Of a stretch of 64,000 nt of DNA, positions 25,863-34,673 are shown piece by piece. Under the pieces are notes generated by a model. That model was not told the origin of the DNA. It saw nothing but the letters and a program-made list of their open reading frames with translations, and did not search any database. Both the position numbers and the translations under genes were made by a program. The stretch's first letter is position 1. Every line of letters begins with the position of its first letter. Source of the stretch: Clostridium algidicarnis DSM 15099 (lineage in GTDB: Bacteria > Bacillota > Clostridia > Clostridiales > Clostridiaceae). Location: the NCBI RefSeq assembly GCF_002934235.1, contig NZ_PTIS01000008.1, positions 1 to 64,000 of the forward strand, in the 5' to 3' direction.

Positions 25863-26687
25863 TTAAAAAGTAATTTCATCTGGGTCAGGCCCAATTCTTT
25901 TTTCTTTGTTCAAAGAAGCTATCTTTTCCATATCCTCTAAAGAGATCTCAAAATCAAATATCTCTGTGTTTTCTTTTATTCTACTTTTTGTTACTGATTT
26001 GGGAATTGCTACAACGCCCATTTGAATATCCCATCTTAATGTAATTTGTGATATGGTTTTATTATATTTAATCGCAAGATCTTTCATAAGATCTATTGAG
26101 AAGACTTCACCCTGCATAAGTGGTCCCCAGGCTTCTACCTGAATATTATTTTTTAGACAAAAATCTAAAACCTCTTTATTTTGAAGCTGAGGATGAAATT
26201 CAACTTGATTTACCATAGGACATATATTAGCTTTTCTCATAATTTCATTTAAATGATGTACTTTAAAATTACTAACCCCTATAGCTCTTATAAGCTTTTC
26301 ATCGTAAAGCCTTTCTAAAGCTTTCCAGGTTTCTTTATTTAAATTTTTGGGCCAATGTATTAGGTATAAATCTAAATAGTCTGTTTTAAGTTTTTTAAGG
26401 GAAGCTTCAAAAGCTTTAAGGGTACTATCATAGCCATGATCCCCATTCCAAACCTTACTTGTTAAAAAAATCTCTCTTCTTAAAACATCACTTTCTTTAA
26501 TTGCATTTCCTATTCCCTCTTCGTTTTTATACATAGATGCAGTGTCTATATGCCTATATCCCACATTTAATGCTTCTAATATGGAGGCCCTAATAGCATC
26601 ATCCTTCTCAATTTCAAAAGTACCAAATCCTAAACAAGGCATCTGTATACCATTATTCAACTTAAAACTTTTAGTCAAAGTTTTCAT
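25863..26687 (-). CDS. Aldo/keto reductase
   Basis: 274 residues, a complete AKR (beta/alpha)8 barrel. GYRHIDTASMYKNEEGIG has the catalytic Asp and Tyr, LTSKVW the Lys, YLDLYLIHWP the His, and AIPKSVTKSRIKEN the NADP-binding tail. Such enzymes reduce aldehydes or ketones with NADPH, often 2,5-diketo-gluconate or methylglyoxal-type substrates; the actual substrate is unknown. ATG follows GGAGG. A monocistronic unit. Confidence 0.9.
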   Translation of the reverse strand: MKTLTKSFKLNNGIQMPCLGFGTFEIEKDDAIRASILEALNVGYRHIDTASMYKNEEGIGNAIKESDVLRREIFLTSKVWNGDHGYDSTLKAFEASLKKLKTDYLDLYLIHWPKNLNKETWKALERLYDEKLIRAIGVSNFKVHHLNEIMRKANICPMVNQVEFHPQLQNKEVLDFCLKNNIQVEAWGPLMQGEVFSIDLMKDLAIKYNKTISQITLRWDIQMGVVAIPKSVTKSRIKENTEIFDFEISLEDMEKIASLNKEKRIGPDPDEITF

Positions 26688-27044
26688 CTTATACCTCCTG
26701 ATATGTTACATGCTTTTTAAATATATAGCTTTATTATATAAAATCATTAATAAACAAACTATAAACTTATTACATTCAAGGTTATAGTATGTATTTATTA
26801 TAACATAGATAATTAAATAAGCATTATATTTTTTGTAATTTTGTATCTATAGAATTGTAATCTGTACTAGCTTTTTAATGTTATTTGAATCAAAGCTTAA
26901 AAATTTCATTATTTTAATAGCTAAAAAACACTATATAGTAGACTTTTTAATATCTACCACATAGTGTCTCTTATTATATATGCTGTTTATAATCAACTTT
27001 ATAAATCATTACTTTTCATAACTTATAAAATTCATTAAAATGCT
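26688..27044 (-). other. Intergenic region with the rplY terminator
   Basis: The only supported element is a hairpin at 26928-26967 (ACACTAT...ATAGTGT with an inner AGTAG/CTAC pairing) followed on the minus strand by TTTTTTAG, 77 bp after the L25 stop. The rest, about 240 bases toward the aldo/keto reductase start, is AT-rich and shows no gene or structure I can defend. Confidence 0.6.
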
Positions 27045-27635
27045 TTATTCTTCAGGAGTTAAAACTTCTTCTGTTTCATCCTCATCAATTTCTTGTTGTT
27101 TTGCTGAAGATATTAATGCTACAACTTCATCTTTGTCATCAAGAACTTCAAGATTAGAATCTATTATTATATCGCTTACGATAATTTTATCACCCAATTC
27201 TTTATCTTCTACATCTATTTCAATTCCCTCTGGCATATATTTCATCTTACCACTTAACTCTAATTCAGTTAGGTAATTTTCAATCATTAAGTTTTTACTT
27301 TCAATCATTCTTTTACCTGTAAATGTAATTGGTACTTTAATCTTAATTTCTTCATTTTCACTTATAGATTGCATATCTATGTGAATAAGTTTTCCAGTAG
27401 CTGAGTCTCTTTGAATTTCTTTAACTATACACCTTGTGCTGGAATTTCCAATATTAACTTTAAATCTAGATGTCTTTGTGTTATCTTTTAGTAATTTATT
27501 TAGTTCAAGAAAATCAAATTGAACAGATTTTGCTTCAAAATCTTGTCCGTAAATTATTCCTGGTATGAAGCCCTCTCTTCTTATTTTTTTTGCATTTGAG
27601 CTTCTTTCTAAAGCTAGTATATTATCTACTGGCAT
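27045..27635 (-). CDS. rplY: 50S ribosomal protein L25 (CTC form)
   Basis: 196 residues, the long CTC version. The L25 RNA-binding domain spans about residues 1-90 (FIPGIIYGQDFEAKSVQF, RCIVKEIQRDSATGKLIHID) and a C-terminal beta domain follows (VPITFTGKRMIESKNLMIEN), ending in an acidic tail rich in Glu and Asp. L25 binds 5S rRNA; CTC forms are linked to stress in Bacillus. Single-gene unit with AAGGGG before ATG. Confidence 0.92.
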   Translation of the reverse strand: MPVDNILALERSSNAKKIRREGFIPGIIYGQDFEAKSVQFDFLELNKLLKDNTKTSRFKVNIGNSSTRCIVKEIQRDSATGKLIHIDMQSISENEEIKIKVPITFTGKRMIESKNLMIENYLTELELSGKMKYMPEGIEIDVEDKELGDKIIVSDIIIDSNLEVLDDKDEVVALISSAKQQEIDEDETEEVLTPEE

Positions 27636-27814
27636 CTAATCTACCCCTTTCTTAAAATAAATTCAAGTAGACCAGTCATCTACAGTCATTTATACGTTTA
27701 ATTGTATACCTATGGCTTTTTATGTCAAGCTTTAAGAGGCTTTGTTTATACTTTGTTAACCCTTTGTTCAAATAATTATCTTAAAATTTAGAATTTTTCA
27801 CATATTTCTTTTAA

Positions 27815-27843
27815 AAAAAGCCTTGTTTAAAACAAGGCTTTTT
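27815..27843 (-). terminator. Terminator after ridA
   Basis: AAAAAGCCTTGTTT and its complement form a tight hairpin followed by a T run on the minus strand, about 65 bp after the ridA stop. Confidence 0.85.
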
Positions 27844-27906
27844 AAGTAAAATATTTCTTATATAAAATTTAATCAAATCATAATAAATATGAGTCTAAAA
27901 ATCACT

Positions 27907-28284
27907 TTATATTAAAGCTACCACTTCTATTTCTACAATAGCATCTTTAGGTAATTTGGAAATTTCTATACAAGATCTTGCTGGTGGATTTTCTTTAAAA
28001 TAACTTGCATAGACTTCATTCATATCTGAAAAGTCATTTAAATCTTTTAAAAATACTAGAGTTTTAACAACCTTGTCCATGGATGTTCCAGCTTCTTCTA
28101 ATATAGCCTTAACATTTTCAATACACTGGGCTGTAGCATTTTTTATATCTTCAACTAATTCATTGCTTTTTGGATTAATTGGAAGTTGTCCTGAAGTATA
28201 AATAAAGTCACCTGCCTTTATAGCTTGTGAATAAGGTCCAATAGCCCCTGGAGCCTTCTTTGTAGATATCACTTCTTTATTCAT
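27907..28284 (-). CDS. ridA: RidA family enamine/imine deaminase
   Basis: 125 residues, usual RidA length. [33 protein letters not shown] and [14 protein letters not shown] (with the conserved arginine) mark the family. RidA hydrolyses 2-aminoacrylate-type intermediates made by PLP enzymes, forming 2-ketoacids and ammonia. AGGAGG precedes ATG. Monocistronic. Confidence 0.92.
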   Translation of the reverse strand: MNKEVISTKKAPGAIGPYSQAIKAGDFIYTSGQLPINPKSNELVEDIKNATAQCIENVKAILEEAGTSMDKVVKTLVFLKDLNDFSDMNEVYASYFKENPPARSCIEISKLPKDAIVEIEVVALI

Positions 28285-28467
28285 TTCTATTCCTCCTTGT
28301 ATGTTTTATGTATAAATCTTAGACTAGTTAATAGCATTTTAAACCTATTAGTACCTTCAAGTCTCTTTGCCATATCACTTAGTCTCTAGTATTATAATAC
28401 ATTTTAATTCCTTTTATTTCAACTTTTAATTCATGTACCTCCTTAACTTTATAGATAAAAGCTTAAT

Positions 28468-29319
28468 TTAAGGTTGTCTATTTATATCATCAAAGTCTTC
28501 TTTAATCCACTGTATAAGAGGTCTTTTAATTGGACTTTTATCACCTTCATTTATGTAAATTAAGCTCTTATATCTTCCTGTAATCATGGACAAGTGATCT
28601 ATTGAAAGTCTCCCTATATTAGTTGGAGCCAAATTAGGTGATATTACTTTTGAAACATTATCTTCACATTTATCCCTAGGTGAAAATACTATAAACTTTC
28701 TACAACTTAAAGGTCTTGCTTTGTATACACTACAAGATCCATCTTTATTTAAAAACATACAAGGTATATCTTTTAAAGCATATTCATAATGCAGATTGTC
28801 TAAATCTTCTTTACTTAATTCATAAGGTCTTGAAGTAGTTTCTACCTGTTCTTTAATTTCTTTTAACTTTGTTTTGTAAATATTTATTTCATCATGGCTT
28901 TTATTGTCTACAACATATCTTCTAATATTTTCAGCTTCAATAGCTGTAAGGTCTATATAAAGACTGCAACAAGAGGAACACCCCTTTTTACAAGGAGCAA
29001 AATCTACAAATTGACTCATTCCTTTATTAACCTTTTCATATATGTTATTTAAAATTTCTATGGATTTACTAATGGTTAAAACTGATTGTCCTTCTAAATC
29101 AAAAATATTATACATAGCATAATCTGTTATCTCATCATAGACTTCCATATTAAATGTATGATTAAATATTATGTCTTTATCTTCATAATTTTTTCCTAAA
29201 GTATAATACTCTTGTTTTTTTAATTTACAACAATCCTCATAAGCTTTACCACTATTACAAAGACAAAGGTTTTGATCTTTAATCTTTACCTTTTTTTCTT
29301 TCATAAGAATACTGCCCAA
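28468..29319 (-). CDS. YkgJ-family cysteine cluster protein with SEC-C-like N-terminus
   Basis: 283 residues. The first ~35 hold CLCNSGKAYEDCC, a SEC-C-type zinc motif. The central and C-terminal parts hold CKKGCSSCCSLYIDLTAIEA and CMFLNKDGSCSVYKARPLSC, the CxxxCxxCC and CxxYxxRPxxC pattern of YkgJ/UPF0153 proteins, which probably bind zinc or an Fe-S cluster. Function is not established. Start is a TTG 4 nt after AGGAG; an ATG five codons in is possible but far from the site. Confidence 0.75.
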   Translation of the reverse strand: MGSILMKEKKVKIKDQNLCLCNSGKAYEDCCKLKKQEYYTLGKNYEDKDIIFNHTFNMEVYDEITDYAMYNIFDLEGQSVLTISKSIEILNNIYEKVNKGMSQFVDFAPCKKGCSSCCSLYIDLTAIEAENIRRYVVDNKSHDEINIYKTKLKEIKEQVETTSRPYELSKEDLDNLHYEYALKDIPCMFLNKDGSCSVYKARPLSCRKFIVFSPRDKCEDNVSKVISPNLAPTNIGRLSIDHLSMITGRYKSLIYINEGDKSPIKRPLIQWIKEDFDDINRQP

Positions 29320-29623
29320 CTAACTCACTCCTAAAGATTTTTTAAAGCTTTTATATTCCCATTTGGAAAGCTTATTATATTCTATCATATATTTAAATAA
29401 TATGTCTAATATTTACACATAAAATGGAACTCATTGTATTAAATCCCTTGTGATTTCCAGTTAAATACTATGTAGCTATTAAAATGCAATACACTTTAAA
29501 TACAAAAGAGATATTAATTACTTTTAATTTAAAGTAATTAATATCTCTTTTATAGCTTTAACTTTGTAATTAACTTATTTAAGAAAAACTATACTTCAGC
29601 CTTTCTTTAAAATTACTAAATCT
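29320..29623. other. Intergenic region with a strong terminator hairpin
   Basis: Contains a long hairpin at 29504-29551 (AAAAGAGATATTAATTACTTT and complement) with T runs on both sides. It lies about 70 bp after the hsmA stop and would end that operon. The remainder, toward the cysteine cluster gene start, shows no gene. Confidence 0.7.
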
Positions 29624-29989
29624 TTATCTTTTCATTGCAATAACCATGCCTGTTATATATGGTATGAGCCATATAACCCATACTACCAAGCTAAACTTAT
29701 GGAAGCTTTTTGCACCCTTTTCTCTTTTTTTATAGATAACAACAGTAGCCCATATTGCATGTATTAACATCAAAGCTAAGGCTGAACCTCCAGTTACAGA
29801 GTGTAGATTAAAACTAGTACTACCACTAAGTTTTTTCATAAGAGTTGTTCCAATTGTATCAAAAACAAAGCCTATCCAAAAAAAACTTAAATGCCATGTT
29901 TTTAATTTGCCTTGTATCTTTTCACTCCATACTCCTATGGTATAACAAACAAGCGCTAAACTTATAGAAATTATAGCTGCTACTAACAT
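29624..29989 (-). CDS. hsmA: HsmA family membrane protein
   Basis: 121 residues with four predicted membrane helices and conserved histidines (WHLSFFWIGFVFDTIGTTL, NLHSVTGG, LMLIHAIWA, FHKFSLVVWVIW), matching the HsmA/TIGR03987 family. In Clostridioides difficile HsmA binds haem and protects against oxidative and haem stress, controlled by the MarR protein HsmR. The same gene pair order is seen here: a MarR gene lies 20 bp upstream on the same strand. Confidence 0.8.
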   Translation of the reverse strand: MLVAAIISISLALVCYTIGVWSEKIQGKLKTWHLSFFWIGFVFDTIGTTLMKKLSGSTSFNLHSVTGGSALALMLIHAIWATVVIYKKREKGAKSFHKFSLVVWVIWLIPYITGMVIAMKR

Positions 29990-30009
29990 AATACCCTCCT
30001 AAACTATTT

Positions 30010-30459
30010 TTATTTGTCTTCCTTACAATTTTCATCTAAAACACTTTTAAGTATATCTAACCCATTTATTATCTTTTCCATATCCTCTTCCTTACATATT
30101 GAAAAAATAGTATCAAAATACTTATTTATTGTTCCACGCATAGTTTTAGTTATATCTTCACCTTTATTTGTAAGTGCTACACTCACTATTCTTTTGTCTT
30201 CATTAGATCTATTTCTTTTTACAACTTCTTGGTTTTCAAGCCTGTCTATAATGCCAGAAACTGTACCCTTAGTAAGAAACATTTTTTCACTTATTTCACT
30301 AACATTAAGAGGCCCCTCTATTGAAAGCAGCTTTATAAGTAATATTTGAGGCGTAGTAAATCCACTATTTTTAAAATTATTACTTATATTATTATTAAGC
30401 TTTAAATTGATTTCTCGTATTAAACTTGCAATTTTAATACCTTGAGGCTTTTTCTCCAA
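30010..30459 (-). CDS. hsmR: MarR family regulator, HsmR-like
   Basis: 149 residues with the MarR winged helix (PLNVSEISEKMFLTKGTVSG, IIDRLENQEVVKRNRSNEDK, RIVSVALTNKGE) flanked by dimerisation helices. Pairing with hsmA suggests a haem-sensing repressor, though ligand binding is inferred from the neighbour. A long palindrome about 90 bp upstream is a candidate operator. Homology to HsmR rather than another MarR rests mainly on context. Confidence 0.75.
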   Translation of the reverse strand: MEKKPQGIKIASLIREINLKLNNNISNNFKNSGFTTPQILLIKLLSIEGPLNVSEISEKMFLTKGTVSGIIDRLENQEVVKRNRSNEDKRIVSVALTNKGEDITKTMRGTINKYFDTIFSICKEEDMEKIINGLDILKSVLDENCKEDK

Positions 30460-30552
30460 TTAAATCACTCCATACCATCTTTTTTATGAAAAAAGTCAAT
30501 AAACTCATTTACCATTTAAGTACTATTACTTTTTAATTTTAACCCTTACAAA

Positions 30553-30600
30553 AAAATGAACTATAATTAGTTTCTATGCAAACTAATTATAATTCATTTT
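30553..30600 (-). promoter_or_regulatory. Long palindrome: terminator and/or MarR operator
   Basis: Two 21-bp arms (AAAATGAACTATAATTAGTTT and its near complement, one mismatch) flank a 6-nt centre. On the minus strand a T run follows, so it can terminate the P-II operon. The inner AGTTTCTATGCAAACT core is also placed where an operator for the downstream MarR gene would be. The sequence alone does not decide. Confidence 0.5.
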
Positions 30601-30700
30601 TTTATTTAAATCAATATTTAATCTACTATTATAAATTACATCAAAATCACAGTTTAATATTAATTTTTTCTTTATGAACATCATAACTATAAAAATCTAT

Positions 30701-31018
30701 TTAAAGTTCTCTATGATGTAAGCCTACTATGCTAGATACTGGTACTGTAAATACTATTCCTGTACCTGGTTCATTAAGCTTTCCTACTTTAATTATTTCA
30801 TCCATTATCTTTTTACTATTTTCTTTTTCGGAAAGTATAATTATAACCTCTTTAGAGGGTTCTACATCTAAATTGAAAAACCTTTTCCCTTCACTTTCCC
30901 CTGTTCCTCGTCCATAGAAGGTTGTAGCACCTTTTGCTCCTACACTTTTGGCACTTTGAATTAACTTGTGAGCTCTTCCTCTATCAACTATGACTATAAT
31001 AGCCTCTACTTCAAACAT
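30701..31018 (-). CDS. P-II family signal protein
   Basis: 105 residues of the P-II fold: VEAIIVIVDRGRAHKLI at the start, a T-loop region containing TFYGRGTGESEG, KEVIIILSEKE, and GTGIVFTVPVSSIVGLHH at the end. P-II proteins bind ATP/ADP and often 2-oxoglutarate and regulate membrane transporters or enzymes. The T-loop does not match the classic GlnB one with its uridylylated Tyr. It lies 12 bp after a DUF1538 membrane protein gene, so it probably regulates that protein. Confidence 0.8.
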   Translation of the reverse strand: MFEVEAIIVIVDRGRAHKLIQSAKSVGAKGATTFYGRGTGESEGKRFFNLDVEPSKEVIIILSEKENSKKIMDEIIKVGKLNEPGTGIVFTVPVSSIVGLHHREL

Positions 31019-31030
31019 AAAATACCCTCC

Positions 31031-31729
31031 TTAAAACTTTACTATAATACCTAATAATAATACAGCAATTATAGGAGTAATGGAAGCTAGACCTATTATA
31101 CCAAATCCATCAATTAAAGGGTCGCTGCCACTTATTACAGAGGATAACCCTATAGCTAGTGCCATATTTAATGGAACCGTAACAGGACCTGTAGTAACTC
31201 CCCCTGAATCAAAGGCTATACCAGTTATGCTACTTGGTGCAAAATAAGCAAGAATTGATGCAAGCAATACCATTGGTATTATTATATGAGTATACGGAAT
31301 ATTATACATTATCTTTATCATACCAAGTGATATACCTATTCCAACACCTGTTGCTACTGCATGAATGAGCCACTTATTCTTCATAGTTCCAACTGAAAGT
31401 TCCTCTATTTCCATAGCTAAGGATGCTAGTGCTGGTTCTGCAAGTGTTGTGGTATATCCAAGTATAAATGCAAAAACTATAACTAGTAGCTTATTATCTA
31501 ATAGTGGTAATTTAGATCCTACAGAGCTTCCTAGTGGCATAAGTCCAATTTCTAGCCCTTTTATAAAAATATATAACCCAACAGTACTTAATAAAATACC
31601 TAATATAAGTGGCTTAATATCGCCTATAGGACTTTTAAGTACAAAAATCTGAAATATTATTAAAAATAAAGATACCGGTATTATATCTTTAGCTGTTAAA
31701 GCCAGTCCTTTTAAAATGTTTAAAACCAA
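31031..31729 (-). CDS. DUF1538 membrane protein
   Basis: About 232 residues with some seven hydrophobic segments, including FILGYTTTLAEPALASLA and ITGIAFDSGGVTTGPVTVPL, the polar-in-membrane motifs of DUF1538. The family is an uncharacterised transporter-like group, often encoded beside P-II proteins. An ATG 57 bp upstream is in frame, but GGAGGGG lies inside that extension and precedes the TTG chosen here by 5 nt. Confidence 0.78.
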   Translation of the reverse strand: MVLNILKGLALTAKDIIPVSLFLIIFQIFVLKSPIGDIKPLILGILLSTVGLYIFIKGLEIGLMPLGSSVGSKLPLLDNKLLVIVFAFILGYTTTLAEPALASLAMEIEELSVGTMKNKWLIHAVATGVGIGISLGMIKIMYNIPYTHIIIPMVLLASILAYFAPSSITGIAFDSGGVTTGPVTVPLNMALAIGLSSVISGSDPLIDGFGIIGLASITPIIAVLLLGIIVKF

Positions 31730-31895
31730 ATAAACCCCTCCCAAAATGTCAAGTGTTATCATATTTAATAAACAAATAAATATCATTAAATATGGTCATT
31801 TTTACGGTGAAACATCTTTATATCTTACCATATCCTTTTAATACGCACCTTATTATAACAAGCTAGTCTAGTTATATCAACAAGTTACAATATTC

Positions 31896-33233
31896 TTAAT
31901 ACTTTGTTAACCTTTTAAATATCTTATACTTAAAACATATAAACATTAAAACACCATCTATTCCCCATTGTAATGCAGTAATCCACCATACTGCTCTTAT
32001 GCTATATTTTAATATATACAGAAAATAATATATTAAAGGAAGTCTTATAAAAAAAGCAGTAAACACAGATATATAAAAGGGTGTTTTGGTATCTCCAAGT
32101 CCCTTTAATCCTCCTGCAAAAACTAAGGATACAGCAATAAGAGGTTGTTCTATCGCTCCTATAGCAAGACATTCCCCTGCAAGATAGGCTACCTTTAAGT
32201 CACCCTTACCCACAAAAAACTTAACAAGAAAATTAGGCATAAAAAGAAATAGTAGAGAAAAGCTGCACATCATAATTAAAGCATAAAATGCACATTCAAA
32301 GGCAACCCTGTTAGCTTCTTTTATATCCCTTTCCCCTATTTTAATTCCAACAAGAGTAGTTGTAGCAATACCAAAACTAGTACCAGGCATAAAAGATATA
32401 GATTCTATAGTATTTGCAATTTCATTAGCTGAAAAATACATACTTCCTGAGTACATAATTATACTTGTACATATAAGCCTACTTATGCTATAAGCTGCCT
32501 CCTCAAAAGAAGATGGAATAGATAGCTCTATTATTTCCTTTGCTATACTTAACGAAAACTTAAGATTCTTAAATAAGATATTAAATTTAAATCTATATTT
32601 TCTAACCATGCAAATACAAAATATAAAACCAGCTATATAGGAAATTAAAGAAGAAATAGCTACAACATTTATGTTTATGTGGTTTTTAAATAGAATAAAC
32701 ATAAAAATATAATTTAGAAATATTTTAGTAACAAATTGAATCAAAGAGCTTAGTAATGGAATATAACTATATCCATAAGCTATAAACATGGCATTTATTA
32801 AGCTAGATATTATATAAAAAAACATAGCTACTGCATTTATCTTACTAAAGCTCAAAGTTATATATAATAAATCACCTCTAGCTCCCATTAGATGCAATAT
32901 CTGATTTCCAAATAAGAATGTTATGGCAGTTATAATTAAACCCATAAACATCCCAATCATAATTCCATTATAAGAAAAAAGAGATGCTTTATAACTATCT
33001 TTAGCACCTATATACCTTGATATTATTGATATCATACCTATTGATATACCATTTATAATAATTATATTTATAAGAATTGTAACCATAGCATTACTAAGGC
33101 CTAATATATTTACAGCTTTATTTCCTGCATATTTTCCTACCATCATCATATCAAAAATAGACATGAAGGTATAAACTACCATCTGACTAATTATCGGAAG
33201 CGATACACTTAAGACGTCATTTTTTTTATTCAT
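31896..33233 (-). CDS. MATE family efflux transporter
   Basis: 445 residues, twelve hydrophobic segments, with VYTFMSIFDMMMVGKYAG near the N-terminus, ISIISRYIGAKD and ATTTLVGIKIGERD in the two halves. It is a second MATE member, diverged from the one at 3.5 kb. Substrate unknown. It diverges from the amidase gene about 140 bp away; the two may share a regulatory region. Confidence 0.85.
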   Translation of the reverse strand: MNKKNDVLSVSLPIISQMVVYTFMSIFDMMMVGKYAGNKAVNILGLSNAMVTILINIIIINGISIGMISIISRYIGAKDSYKASLFSYNGIMIGMFMGLIITAITFLFGNQILHLMGARGDLLYITLSFSKINAVAMFFYIISSLINAMFIAYGYSYIPLLSSLIQFVTKIFLNYIFMFILFKNHININVVAISSLISYIAGFIFCICMVRKYRFKFNILFKNLKFSLSIAKEIIELSIPSSFEEAAYSISRLICTSIIMYSGSMYFSANEIANTIESISFMPGTSFGIATTTLVGIKIGERDIKEANRVAFECAFYALIMMCSFSLLFLFMPNFLVKFFVGKGDLKVAYLAGECLAIGAIEQPLIAVSLVFAGGLKGLGDTKTPFYISVFTAFFIRLPLIYYFLYILKYSIRAVWWITALQWGIDGVLMFICFKYKIFKRLTKY

Positions 33234-33370
33234 AAAAAACCTTCTAAGAATTGTTATTAGTTATAAGCATTTCCTTATATATCACTAAATACTTATAACT
33301 TTTATCTATATTAAAGTGTATCTTTGGAAATACTATATTAGAACCATGTTTAATGCTGGAGGGATTTATT

Positions 33371-34558
33371 ATGAAAAATTTTTCTAAGATTTTAACTATA
33401 TTTTTAATTTTATTTTTTACTATGTTTAACCTTTCAAAAGCTAGTGCTTCTAACGAACAAAAGGTAAGCGATGAAACAAAAGAAGAGATTGAAGAAGTAA
33501 TAAACTCTATATATAATTCTAGATGTATGTCCTTTTTAGATGGTGATCTTTCAGTCCTTCCTAGCCATTTTGACACCTCAAATAAATTTGGAAGGTGGTC
33601 CCTTGAGCATGAGGTTAAGAGGATAAAATATCTTAGGGACTGGGCATATAAAAGAGATATGATCTTTACTGATGTAAGCTCTCAATCTACAATAAAAAGG
33701 ATAAGTCCTACTAATAAAGGTTTCAAAATAACATTAGATGAGTACTATAAATTTAAATATACTTACAAAGATGACGATCTATTAACTGAAAACATATTTG
33801 GTGTAGGATTACTACATTCATTAGAGATTATAAAAAGAGAAGATAAATTTGTAATATATAATGATTGGTATACTGACTGTTTCGAAGATGCACTAAAGGC
33901 TTATTCTGGTGAAATAAAAGAGGATATTCATATTTCAAAGTCCCCTTTTGATTTTAAAATACCTAATTATGATAAGCCTAAACCTTCTTATCCTAATGTA
34001 AAAAAGGGTCAATACCATAGATTAGAAGCTGTAAATTATGCTGATAGATATTGCGGAATACCCTGGGCTATTGGTGAGGGTAAACGGTACAATAAAAAAT
34101 ACAAAAACTTCACTGGAATTGGAGGTAACTGTACCAATTATGTATCTCAATGCATAGGTGACAAGGAGGAGGGTGGTGGATTAAACTTTGATGGCACTTG
34201 GTTTTGTGTTTATAACAAAGCTGAAGGTGCTAATGGTAGTTCCGCCTTTGTAAATGCAGATGCTTTTAAAAACTATCTTATATATAGCGGCAGAGGTACC
34301 TTAATAAAAAAAGGCACATTTAACACTCTTGCAGCACCTTCCAACACTAGTGCAAATGGAGAAGTTTCAAAACTTAATCTCGGAGATGTAATTGCATATG
34401 CCAAGGGCAATGATATAGATCACTTTGCCATAGTTACAGATTTTGATTCTCATGGATATCCTTTAATAAATTCCCATACTACAGATAGATATCACGTTCC
34501 TTGGGATTTAGGTTGGGGAGATAAAAATATAAGTTTTTATTTAATTCATATAAGATAG
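33371..34558 (+). CDS. Exported amidase-domain protein
   Basis: About 395 residues. A signal peptide (KILTIFLILFFTMFNLSKA) precedes a ~180-residue NTF2-like/unknown region, then a C-terminal domain with YNADRYCGI-type start, GIGGNCTNYVSQCIG and GNDIDHFAIVTDFDSHGYPL and NSHTTDRYHVPW. This is the putative amidase family (PF12671), a papain-like fold with Cys and His in those motifs, likely acting on peptidoglycan or peptides outside the cell. ATG lies 7 nt after GGAGGG; an in-frame ATG six codons upstream lacks a ribosome site. Confidence 0.8.
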   Translation: MKNFSKILTIFLILFFTMFNLSKASASNEQKVSDETKEEIEEVINSIYNSRCMSFLDGDLSVLPSHFDTSNKFGRWSLEHEVKRIKYLRDWAYKRDMIFTDVSSQSTIKRISPTNKGFKITLDEYYKFKYTYKDDDLLTENIFGVGLLHSLEIIKREDKFVIYNDWYTDCFEDALKAYSGEIKEDIHISKSPFDFKIPNYDKPKPSYPNVKKGQYHRLEAVNYADRYCGIPWAIGEGKRYNKKYKNFTGIGGNCTNYVSQCIGDKEEGGGLNFDGTWFCVYNKAEGANGSSAFVNADAFKNYLIYSGRGTLIKKGTFNTLAAPSNTSANGEVSKLNLGDVIAYAKGNDIDHFAIVTDFDSHGYPLINSHTTDRYHVPWDLGWGDKNISFYLIHIR

Positions 34559-34611
34559 GCCCTTAACGCATTAAAAATAGCACACTCATAAAGATACAAA
34601 TTATGTACAGT

Positions 34612-34658
34612 AAAGGCTAAAGAACTTTGGATAAATCCTCCAAGATCCTTTAGCCTTT
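34612..34658. terminator. Bidirectional terminator
   Basis: AAAGGCTAAAG pairs with CTTTAGCCTTT around an imperfect inner stem, between the convergent amidase and LTA-synthase-like genes. Confidence 0.65.
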
Positions 34659-34673
34659 CATCTATATTTAAAA

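Noticed and set aside
33244-33576. Minus-strand 110-codon frame overlapping the amidase signal peptide region
   Set aside because: It overlaps the start of a well-supported exported protein gene and has no family features or ribosome site.
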